From NCBI GenBank assembly GCA_013407085.1, contig JACCGJ010000309.1, positions 1 to 64,000 of the forward strand: a stretch of DNA of 64,000 nucleotides. The letters are read 5' to 3'. The translations under genes and the position numbers were made by a program. The stretch comes from Atriophallophorus winterbourni (Eukaryota; Platyhelminthes; Trematoda; Plagiorchiida; Microphallidae). Positions 48,601-58,407 of the stretch are shown here, one piece after another. Numbering within the stretch: position 1 is the stretch's first letter; each line of letters opens with the position of its first letter. The notes below the pieces were generated by a model, which ran no database searches, was not told the DNA's origin, and saw only the letters and a list, made by a program, of their open reading frames with translations.

Positions 48601-49438
48601 TGAATTACGTTGGCAAATGTATATACTAAAAGTTGTTTTAGTGTTTGCTCAAGTTTTCAATAACAATTTTACAAAATATCTATTCCTTATTCCATATTTG
48701 ACTCATATGGAGGATTTGTGACTGAATCGCTAAGCTGTTTACTTCTACATGCATCATTGTTGTTAGTAAACGATATCATTTCCTGCGTTTAAGCTTTTTC
48801 ACAGTTGGAAAGTACTTTGACCAAACAGCAAAAATATTTGTCTAATTGATATCTAGCACTTACCAATTTGTTGCACATTTGAGAAGCATCACGTGTTCCG
48901 TTCTCTTTCTGGGGCATTGTGGTCATCCTTCGTGTAACTGTTACAATGCCACGAGGGAAGAGTCAGTGCATTTGGCAATGCAGTTGCTTATCGATTCATA
49001 GCTACCGGTGGAGTCAATGAGTAGGATCAGAGTGACACGATCCAATGGTTAAAAATGGAAATAATTTGATTAAAATTGTTGCGGTTCGAAAGGAAGAATT
49101 TCAAACTACTTTGAACCTTACAGTCTCTATACCTGTTGAAACATGAGTCTAACTCTCTTTAAATCTACATCATTGCCAGAAATGAGCACATTTTATGAAC
49201 AATAGAAAGAGGATCACTGTCTTCACAGCTGAACTCAAGCTTTGGCTTTCAAACCATCATCATAAATGACTACCCCACCATCATTCATTAGACTAGGTAT
49301 GTATGTCGATGAAATAAACGGCTACGAATGCATGCGAATATGCGTTTTATTGCACAGGTAGAATCTTTGACCAATCGATGCTCGCACTGCACATGTTTAC
49401 TGCGTTCTAATAACGTGCAGAAATTCCAATGTAAATAA
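48601..49438. other. unassigned flank of the BEL/Pao element
   Basis: No coding region or repeat recognised. Confidence 0.4.
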
Positions 49439-49888
49439 CGAAATTTTTGTGTAAAATTCCTTCATATTTTCTGTTTGAACAATTGGATTTTTCCTTATTC
49501 TCAACAATTTTATCTTACATTGTTTTTGAGTTCACATTTTCCTTATGCACTTGTATACCCCGTTTTGTTTTACTGAAGTAATTTATATTGCTTGGCTGCC
49601 ATTAAAATTCCACATATTTTGCTCGTGGTATTTGGAGAAAACAGAGACGATTGTTCACCATTGTATTGTCTTTGATCTTGTCAGCATTGGCTGAATTTAT
49701 TGTTGTCATTTGGAAACTTTGAGCATTTTTGGCTCACATCATTTGTACAACCCGGTACAGTTGAGGTTTGTCTATTGTTATTGTCTATTAATCTTGTTAA
49801 TAGAACCGTAGAAAACTCGAATCATTGTTTTGAATTGTCGAACTAAGAAACGGGTGGACTACGCGTTAAACAGCGACTTTAGTCGTTA
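49439..49888 (+). repeat. 5' LTR of BEL/Pao element
   Basis: Matches 55843-56289 from CGAAATTTTTGTGTAAAATT to GCGACTTTAGTCGTTA, with about 15 substitutions and small indels. 190 bp of leader follow before gag. Confidence 0.88.
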
Positions 49889-50078
49889 CAGTTCTCAACT
49901 CGGATTGTTCTATTTGGAGAAACAGAAAATTGAATTGCTCATTTGGAAACGGTCAATTTGGATCGTCTGCCTATTTGAACAAGGATCAACTTGGATCTTC
50001 GTGCCGCAATTCTATTTTTGTTTCAAACTTGGTGACGTCCCCTGTTTTTCTTTTTTTATATCTTCGTTTTTGCATTAA

Positions 50079-51170
50079 TTGATAATGCCTAAAAAATCGA
50101 AACGGTTGATCCCTACTGGGAAACATATTGATAGTGAATTTAATGACACTGCTGGTTCCGCCTCACATAGCTCTTGCTTGTCGCCTTTAGGTAGTTGTAA
50201 TTTTGAACCTAAACCCGAACAGGCTATGCGGGATTTACAGCAGGACTTAGTAGTAGTGAAGGAAATGATAGCTCGGTTGTGCCGATCCAACGACAATCCG
50301 GTGGCTAATTTTCCTGTCGCTGATCGTCAACTTGAATCGGAAGTGGGCAAAGCGCCACAGAGAATCGTGAACGATCCGGCTTCACTTCGAAAGGTTGAAA
50401 TATCATCATTTGATGGTAATCCAGTGGACTACTGGAAATTTATAAGGCAGTTTGAATGCCATGTGGAATCAAAAACTACTGATTCTGGTCAGCTTCTATT
50501 GTACCTCACATATTATTGCCGAGGTGAAGCTCGAAATGCGATTGACGCTTGCGTGATGTTGCCGCCTGAAGAAGGTTATAAAAGAGCACGCAGCATTCTA
50601 AAGGAAATGTTTGGCCTACCTCATGTTGTTGCACGCTCGTTATTGAACGAGATGTTGAGTGAAGCAACACGGGTAAGAAACACTTCCGATAGTCTGTCAA
50701 ACCTCGCCTTGAGGATGGAAAACTGCCAAATTGCTTTGAAGCAAATGGGTTGTGAAGCAGATTTAAATTCTGTAACCACCTTGGAAGGCGTTGTCAAGTG
50801 TCTACCTGTCGCCTTACAGCATCAGTGGGCTGATGCGGCGGATCAACTCAGCATGGATGGCCATGGAGTCACATTTGAGCACCTGACACAATTTGTGTCA
50901 CGGCGTGCACGTATCGCAAGGAGCAGGTTTGGGCAGCTGCTTGAAACAACTAGCTCAAACACGCATCATCAATCACCTCGTGCATACCCAAATGCGAGGA
51001 GTGGTTTCCAAACCACTGAGAAAAGAAATGTTTTTGTTACCACAAGTGATGTAAGGCCTAGCATGAAATGTTGCATTTGCCAGGCATCTCATGAGTTACA
51101 AAATTGTCCGAAATTTATTGAATCGGATGTCAAGTCGCGCTGGGAAATCGCCAAGGCGCAACTCTGTTTG
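50079..51170 (+). pseudogene. BEL/Pao gag with zinc knuckle
   Basis: The frame opens at 50079. The first ATG is 50085 (MPKKSKRLIP). At residues about 105-180 is the DUF1759-type capsid-like domain of Pao elements, with SFDGNPVDYWKF and the YLTYYCRGEAR segment. A canonical C-x2-C-x3-H-x4-C knuckle (CICQASHELQNC) lies near 51070. In BEL elements gag and pol form one frame. Here a shift at about 51165 moves reading to the next frame, where a second knuckle (CFLCLRPSHGAVSC) and pol continue, so this is damage. Confidence 0.87.
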
Positions 51171-54150
51171 TTTCTTATGTCTGCGACCGTCACATGGCGC
51201 TGTGTCATGTAAATACAAGCCGTGGTGCACTGCCGAAAATTGCGGTAAACGACACCACACACTTCTACACTACAACCACGCTGCAGAGAAACCGTCCACG
51301 AATATTCACTGCAGCCATGCGGCATTCAGTGCCAAAGTGTTCTTAGGTTCTGTACCCATCAAGATCGAGACTCCAAATGGGCTTATAAATGCAGTTGCCT
51401 TCTTGGATAGTGGTTCTGATACCACTTTGATTCTTAATGACTTCGTTGAACAGAACAGGATGCCTAAAAGTCCTGCGCAAGTTTCATTGACCACTTTGGG
51501 TCATCAGTGTAAACTTACTTGTTCTCGTTTGAAATTTGAAATACACTCGTTTGATGGCAGTCAAGTAATCCACGTCCCTGAGGCTTACACAGTAGAAAAG
51601 TTGCCGCGTGTATCACAATGTCCAATGACAGCCTTGAGTGAACGGCCTGCATACTTGAAAGACGTTGACTTCCTTGATGTTAGTGATCAGCCTGTGACTG
51701 TGCCCATAGGCTGTGATGTCCCTGAAGCATATTGGGCGTTGGAACAGCGCTTAGGAGGCAGGCGCCGTCCATTTGCAACCAAAACGCTGTTTGGGTGGAT
51801 TCTGCAAGGGCCAGCATGCCAAACTCCAAAGGATATCTGGTGTTTGAATTCTTCTTTGGAGCAAGGGTTCATTGATGAATGTGTCAACCGTCTGTACAAT
51901 GCAGAATTTGCAGACGTATCCGCTGAAGGAAATGAACGATTGCGCGATGACGAAGATGCATTGTCGCTCGTAAGAGGATCAAAAATTATCGACGGTCATT
52001 TTCGGGTACCGCTACCTTGGAAGCCTGATAGAAGCAAACTGACCACAAATTATTTGTCAGCGGAAAGGCGCTTAAGATACTTGCGGCGTCGATTTGAACG
52101 CGATAGTGTTTTGTTCGAGCGTTGCAGCAAGGTTATGGCACATCATTTGGAGATTGGTTATATCGAACCCGTTCTGAATAATGCATTCATTCATTCAGTC
52201 AGTCCTCTCCGTGCCGGGTGGCACATGAGGCAAAGATAACTTCACGCCAGTGGTTCCCGTCTGTCGCTGCTTCCTTTGCCGTCTGCACCGTGAATCCTTG
52301 TGCATGTAGTTCGCGTTCCAACGTTCTGCTCCAAGTTTCATTGGGCCGTCCCCTTTTTCGTTTACCTTGCGGATGCCAGTGCATGGCTACCTTCGTATGC
52401 GAACTGGGATCCATCCTGCAGACATGACCGAATCACGGACCTGTTGTCATCGTTTCCGTAGCTATGTAGGTTTTACGGGATAGGGTTGCTAGCCCTAAGC
52501 CCAACCCTCCTCCTTTCTCAGACGGGCTTGGGACCGTCCTTGGCGGAGTTTCTGAATAATGCCACGGAGAATATTGTTTGGTATTTGCCTCACCATCCGG
52601 TTTTCAATCCTAAGAAACCGGAAAAGCTGAGAGTAGTTTTTGATTGTGCGGCTTAAAACAATGGTGTGTCGTTGAATGACGTACTATTTCAAGGGCCAAA
52701 TCTGACAACAAATTTGATCGACGTATTGCTACGCTTTCGATTACATGTATATGCTGTTGCTGCTGACATCGAAGAGATGTTCCTCCACGTCAAAGTGCCA
52801 AACTATGATAGAGACGCACCTAGAATTTTCTGGTGGGAAGATAATGATATGCGGGGTTCCATTAAAAAATTTAGGATGACAGTTCATCCCTTTGGGGCAA
52901 CGTCGTCCCCATTTTGCGCTACGTTTGCACTGCGTAAAACGGTCGAGGATTTCGGTCATTTATTTGAAGAACGAATTGGGAATTATGTTTCAAAAAAATT
53001 TTTTGTGTTGATGATTGTTTAGTATAAGTGCCTACTCAGGAGGAAGCGAAGTCCTTGATAAGGCAGTTGTCATCATTGTTGCGAATGGGAGATTTTCGTT
53101 TGACAAAGTGGATTTCCAATGACCGTATCTTACTTAATGATGTGCCTGCGGATGACCGCGCACCTAACGTACGAGCCATTAGTCAAGATAAGCTACCGAT
53201 GGAAAGAATGCTGGGTGTTAAATGGGATGCAGCCACAGACGAATTTGCGTTTGATTTGAAACTTGCAAAACGCCCAACAACGAAACGAAGTTTATTGTCA
53301 GTAGTCAGTGGTTTGTATGATCCACTTGGCTTGATGAGTCCTTGGATTTTCCATGGAAAGGAATCGTTACAACGTTGTTGCAGAAAACCTCTGGGTTGGG
53401 ACGAACCGATGTGTGATGATCTTCAGCTAGTGTGCGACAAGTGGATCAACAGCATGCATTCGATCAAAGAGTTACGTGTTCCACGACGCATTTGCGAAGT
53501 AAATGAAGGTATGACGTCCTTGAATCTACACGTCTTCAGTGATGCCTCGGATTCTGGACATGGCGCCGTTGCATGCGGACTTTCATGTAGTGATTCAGTC
53601 ATGTCGCCGGTTCGTCTCCTGTTTTCGAAATCTCGAGTGAATCCTCTGAAAACGGTATCCATTCCTAGGTTGGAATTGTCTGCAGCGGTTCTTGCGGTAC
53701 GTATATATTTGATACTAAAATCCGCTTTTGGTGAACTAGTTAAAGACATCAACTTTTGGACTGATTCGATGACTGTTTTGTATTATATTACCAATCGAAC
53801 TAGTCGCTTCTCAACGTTTGTAGCGAATCACTTGACGTTTATACACGAACACACGATACCATGCCAGTGGAGGCATGTTGGTTCCCGTTATAATCCAGCT
53901 GATTTGACCTCACGGGGTGCCATGGAGTTGTCTCAATTGGAATTTTGGTTAAACGGCCCTGACTTTCTAAGACAAACCATTGATACGTGGCCTGAAATTG
54001 TTAATCCGCGGCGCACCGAGCAAGCTCAATTCAAGCGTGTTAATTGTAACATTACGTCAAAGGATTCAGAACGAGGAATAGACATCATTCTTCATCGATT
54101 TTCTAGTTGGGAAAGACTTTCACGCTCCATTGCGTGGCTGGTACGTTTCA
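51150..54150 (+). pseudogene. BEL/Pao protease, reverse transcriptase and RNase H, broken
   Basis: The aspartic protease active site FLDSGSDTTLI is near 51400. RT starts near 52150 and is interrupted by the RTE insertion, resuming at about 52550. A TAA at about 52654 replaces a codon just after FDCAA. The catalytic ADIEEMFLHV is near 52765. The VDD active-site box (near 53005) is split by a frameshift in an A7T6 run. RNase H follows with SDASDSGHGA (53540) and WTDSMTVLYY (53755). Cannot produce a working polyprotein as it stands. Confidence 0.88.
52185..52549 (-). mobile_element. RTE-class LINE 3' fragment inserted in BEL/Pao RT
   Basis: 365 bp flanked by a 13-bp target duplication TTCTGAATAATGC (52172-52184 and 52550-52562). 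The minus strand encodes the RT C-terminal tail of RTE/SR2-type LINEs: GHVCRMDPSSH, GKRKRGRPNETW, then a Trp-Arg segment and CATRHGED. The 3' tail is a run of TGAA-like tetramers at 52185-52203. It is a 5'-truncated insertion, typical of target-primed reverse transcription. Confidence 0.9.
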
Positions 54151-55554
54151 AACGTTACATTGTTGTTAGGCTACGGTCATCATTCCGATAGATCCTTATT
54201 GGTAGGCAAACTTGGTTTTGATGAATTACAAAATGCTGAATCCGACGTTATTCGATTGAAGCAGCGGAATGCCTTTGGAGACATAGTGCTAAGTGAACCC
54301 TGCAAAGTCAATCTTTCATCGTTAACTAAATTACGCCCTTTCATTGACCAGGGTATGTTGAAGGTTGGTGGAAGACTGCAGCATTCTGATTTTGCAGTTG
54401 AAAGCATTCATCCCGTAATAATTCTCAAGAAGCATAATGTTACTGACTTATTGATTCGTAACGTTCATTTGCTCGAAGGACATTCAGGGCCAGCGCATAC
54501 CCTTAGCGTCCTGCGCAGAAAATTTTGGCCTATCGGTGGACTGTCATCTATAAAGCGGGTACTTGGAAAATGCCTCATCTGCAAAAGGTTAGATGCCAGA
54601 CCCGCATCTCAACTGATGGCTGATCTTCCTCCAGTTCGCGTTGCCACAGGCTCGTATCCTTTTGCCAAGGTGGGATTGGACTATTTTGGACCGTTTGAAG
54701 TAAAGCGAGGTCGATCTGTAGAAAAACGTTATGGATGTTTGTTTACTTGCTTGCAGTCACGCGCTGTTCATATAGAAGTAGCTCATTCTATGGATACCGA
54801 TTCCTTTTTGATGGCGCTCTTCCGCTTCATTGGTCGTCGAGGTAAACCCCAAGTCATATATTCAGATAACGGTTCCAACTTCGTCGGTGCTGAACGACTG
54901 CTGCGTATTTGGTTGAAAGGATTGGAAAGCGACGGTTTATCGGAAAGGCTAGCTTCACACAGTATTAAATGGTGTTTTAACCCTCCATACTCTAGTCATC
55001 GAGGAGGTGTTTGGGAACGATTGATAAGATCAATTCGTCGTGCTTTGAATGTTACATGCGCACAACAAACACCATCCGACGAGACCCTGCAAACCGACTT
55101 GATTGAAATTGAGCGGATTCTGAACAACAGACCGCTTGTTCCTTTGTCTCCAGACGACATCGACTCCCTTTCTCTGTGTCTTAACGACTTGTTGCTGAAT
55201 CCCTCAAATGATGGAATGCGTTCTAAAGATGGGTTTGTTGACCTTTACAAGAGAAATTGGGAACAATCGCTGCACTTGGCGAATGTCTTTTGGAAGCGTT
55301 GGAAGTCAGAGTATCTACCACTGCTACAGACAAGACAGAAGTGGATCCATCGTAAACGTAATTTCCGCGTTGGGGATATCGTACTAGTGAACAATGTTGA
55401 AGCTCCGAAGCGTGCTTGGCCACTAGGTATTGTTGTGGATATTTACGTGAGCGAAGATAATTTAGTCAGGTCTGTTGTTGTTCGTACAAAGAATGGTTCG
55501 GTTACCCGCGATATACAGAAAAATTTGTCTGCTGGAAAGATCTCAAAAAGATGA
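54130..55554 (+). pseudogene. BEL/Pao integrase and C-terminal domain
   Basis: A 474-codon open stretch. The HHCC zinc domain is at residues about 115-155 (H in HLLEGHSG, CLICKR). The integrase core has D in GLDYFGPF, D in YSDNGSNFVG and E in GGVWERLIRS, all catalytic residues present. The C-terminal DUF5641-type domain has NFRVGDIVLV and AWPLGIVVDI. It is the best preserved part of the element, joined to the upstream frame through a shift near 54150. Confidence 0.9.
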
Positions 55555-55842
55555 AGGCAAGGAGGTTAGCGCGGAGGCGCAAATAGGGCAAGCCCGAACT
55601 TCTTAAATGGTCAGGAGCAAAGCTGTCGGACGTGGTGAGTCTACGTTTGGCAAACGTTTTCTCTATTAAAAGCCACATATATCCAGTGATAGCAATGCGA
55701 TGTGACGTGTGTGACTCGCCACTCAATAAAGTCATTTGCCGTTTGTCTTGCGTTTTTTTGGGTTAAGATTGGAGCAGTTGGGTAGGGAGGCGGAACCAGT
55801 CAGTTAATTTCATTCAGAACACCAGGTTTAGAAGGAATTTGG

Positions 55843-56289
55843 CGAAATTTTTGTGTAAAATTCCTTCTTATTTTCTGTTTGAACAATTGGATTCTTCTTA
55901 ATTCTCAACAATTTTATCTTACATTGTTTTCGTGTACACATTTCCCTTATGCACTTGTATACCCCGTTTTGTTTTACTGAAGTAATTTATATTGCTTGGC
56001 TGCCTTTAAAATTCCACATATTTTCCTCGTGGTATTTGGAGAAAACAGAGACGATTGTTCACCATTGTATTGTCTATCTTGTCAGCATTGGCTGAATTTA
56101 TTGTTGTCATTTGGAAACTTTGAGCATTTTTGGCTCACATCATTTGTACAACCCGGTACAGTTGAGGTTTGTCTATTGTTATTGTCTATTAATCTTGTTA
56201 ATAGAACCGTAGAAAACTCGAATCATTGTTTTGAATTTTTGAACTAAGAAACGGGTGGACTACGCGTTAAACAGCGACTTTAGTCGTTA
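55843..56289 (+). repeat. 3' LTR of BEL/Pao element
   Basis: Counterpart of the 5' LTR. A purine-rich stretch GGGTAGGGAGGCGGAACC about 60 bp upstream is a possible polypurine tract. Confidence 0.86.
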
Positions 56290-56299
56290 AATCCAAGCT

Positions 56300-57215
56300 T
56301 GCCTATATTTGTCGTAGTCGGTGGCTTCTTCCGGCTTAGGAATGGCAGACAGCCTTGGACAATGTCGTAAAATATTACGAAGATACTTGGCAAACCAGAA
56401 GAACTTTCGCCTTAAGTCGACGCGTTGACAACTGTACAGACATTTTTAATAAATTTGCAGATATTTTTGGATAACTATCCAACAAACTTAGTCATCACCC
56501 GATTGATCGAAAGACCAATAGAGATATGTGGCAACAGCACGTAACTTATCTGCGTCTAAATTCCAAAAATCCTTCCATAGAAAACAGAATTTGTGGTGAT
56601 CGCTGCAATCCAGTTAAGTTTCAATCTAAAGCTAAGTTACATTAGTCGGAATAGGGTTGAATGCCAAATCCAAAATTGTCTGACAATTAGTTGGTCATAC
56701 TCTGGTTGGATGAGAAACATGATGCGCACGGCGCACATCAACTACTGATTCCAGTTAGTCCGGTTCAAATGGCCCATAGTTGTCCTTCAACAGAACCCAA
56801 TCAATGCAAAGAGCATTAAAATCCCGCACAATCAAGGGGTTTAAAGATCTATCGAACTTAAAAATTTGCTATATCAGTGTATCTGCCTGAGTATTTGGCA
56901 AACGATATAAGCACTTATCATAGCAAACGAAGCTTTCGTTTTTATACGCCACAAAATGCTCTTGTTTAGTCCGACGGTTTGTTGGGAGCTAACAAACACT
57001 GACCGAAGAATGTTGCTTGAAATATAACGCTACTCTAACACCGAATATAAAGGTCGCTTGATGAGAAAGAACGATTATATAATCTGGCAGTACCAGTTCG
57101 TAGTCCAAGGAGAGATGACGCAGAAAACGAAGTACGCTACGCCTCAATCGGTAATACCTATTTAGCAGTATGTTTAATTCATCAGCGGAGTCTAGCACAG
57201 TTTTAAAATGTCAGG
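56300..57215 (-). pseudogene. LINE endonuclease relic
   Basis: Minus-strand fragments read YELVLPDYIIVLS, CLYRLPNTQADTLI, LNPLIVRDFNAL-CIDW (a decayed GDFN catalytic box) and HVSHPTRV. This is the order of an APE endonuclease of a CR1/Jockey-type ORF2. Stops and shifts throughout. No RT follows, because the sequence ends at the BEL/Pao LTR. Confidence 0.7.
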
Positions 57216-58139
57216 TTCCTTCACGTGGAGCTCAACGGTGCAACAACCTATCTGGGCCTCTTCAAGTTTATAAAACTTCGTTCCACAACCAAAAAAAGCA
57301 ATTTTTGAACGGAGTGCAGTTGAGAAAGCAACGTCCCCAGAAGTGTGCACAGATTCAGATTGCAGGCAATCATGCTTCACACAAGATGCGAGTATCTTTG
57401 TCTAACTTTGAGATTAAGAGCCTATGTTCGTTCCTCCATGAAGAACTTAACTTCTCGCCGAAGCATTGTCGACTTTATGCTGACTACCTGCATGCTTCAC
57501 ACCAAACGCTTCAAGGCATATCTCACATATCGTGCGAACGATATTGCATGAATTCTCCTGGAGCCAGCAAAATATTTCTGGCTTCATTTCAACACATCGA
57601 ATAGGAATCTTTTTAAACATATTTTACATTAAACAGCTCCAGTGTTATCGAAACACACAAGACAAGAATATCCAGAGTGAACAGGGAGCCCAAATTCAAT
57701 GCCGCATGCTACACTTTGGCAGATTTACGAGTCTTGACCATGTTCGAAGCAGTTAAAACTTGAATGAAATTTCTTGAGGTTATCTTGAAATAACTTGGAT
57801 ATCATCAACAATATCGAAATAACGTAAGATCCAAACTTTTGCGTCGATCTTGAAATTCGAAAAACGTATTCTTCCTCAAAATGATTATATCGTTGTAAAC
57901 GTATTGTTTTCAATTCAATATTACGTCAGGTCCATTGTTTATTTTGGATGATATTATGTTTTGAATTACATTTATAACTGCGTTTATGAGTCAATAAAGA
58001 AGCCAATGTAAGCGCTAAATGTGGTAAAATGGAGAAGCGGAACAAAGATATTTTAGATGCACAACAATATGGTCAAAATTATGTAATCATTGTTATTTTT
58101 CTAAAAATGTGTTTTTATAATCATTTTATTGATTCGTGA
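57216..58139. other. unassigned AT-rich stretch
   Basis: Open frame 57170-57604 (plus) has no recognisable domain and overlaps a LINE relic; treated as chance. Nothing else supported. Confidence 0.4.
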
Positions 58140-58263
58140 AATGATTCAAGATTCAAGATTCAAGAATTTATGGTCACAAAAAGCACATAGCTTCACAATT
58201 ACCATATCATGGTAAATATGCGTTCAATAAGAGGTATAAAAAAACAATTATACGATGTCACTG
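58140..58263 (-). mobile_element. 3' end of the older CR1-like LINE, separated by insertion
   Basis: On the minus strand it ends in three TCTTGAA heptamers preceded by a GTGACCATAAAT segment, closely resembling the 3' end of the intact element beside it. With 63252-64000 it forms one older element split by the nested insertion. Confidence 0.65.
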
Positions 58264-58407
58264 GAGTCAAGTAATCAAGAATCAAGAATCAAGATTTCAT
58301 GGTGATAGAAAGCTAATGCTTTACACGTACCATTGGATGACAACTATTGCAAAATGAAAAATTTAATCAAAATCACATTGGTAATATTTTTCTGGGTTCG
58401 TGTTGCT

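Larger units (their letters stand above)
49439..56289 (+). mobile_element. BEL/Pao LTR retrotransposon, defective
   Basis: A 6.85-kb element with LTRs of 450 and 447 bp that are about 96 percent alike by eye. It has a gag-pol region in BEL/Pao order: gag, zinc knuckles, protease, RT, RNase H, integrase. The frame is broken near 51165, by an RTE insertion (52185-52549), by TAA at about 52654, near 53000 and near 54150. LTR ends are not TG...CA, and no convincing target duplication was seen, so the exact ends are uncertain by a few bases. Confidence 0.9.

Noticed and set aside
51091..51212. Programmed frameshift between BEL/Pao gag and pol
   Set aside because: BEL/Pao elements normally use a single frame. 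No slippery heptamer with structure was seen, and several other breaks show general decay.
57170..57604. 144-codon plus-strand open frame
   Set aside because: No domain, repeat or splice support, and its start overlaps a minus-strand LINE endonuclease relic.
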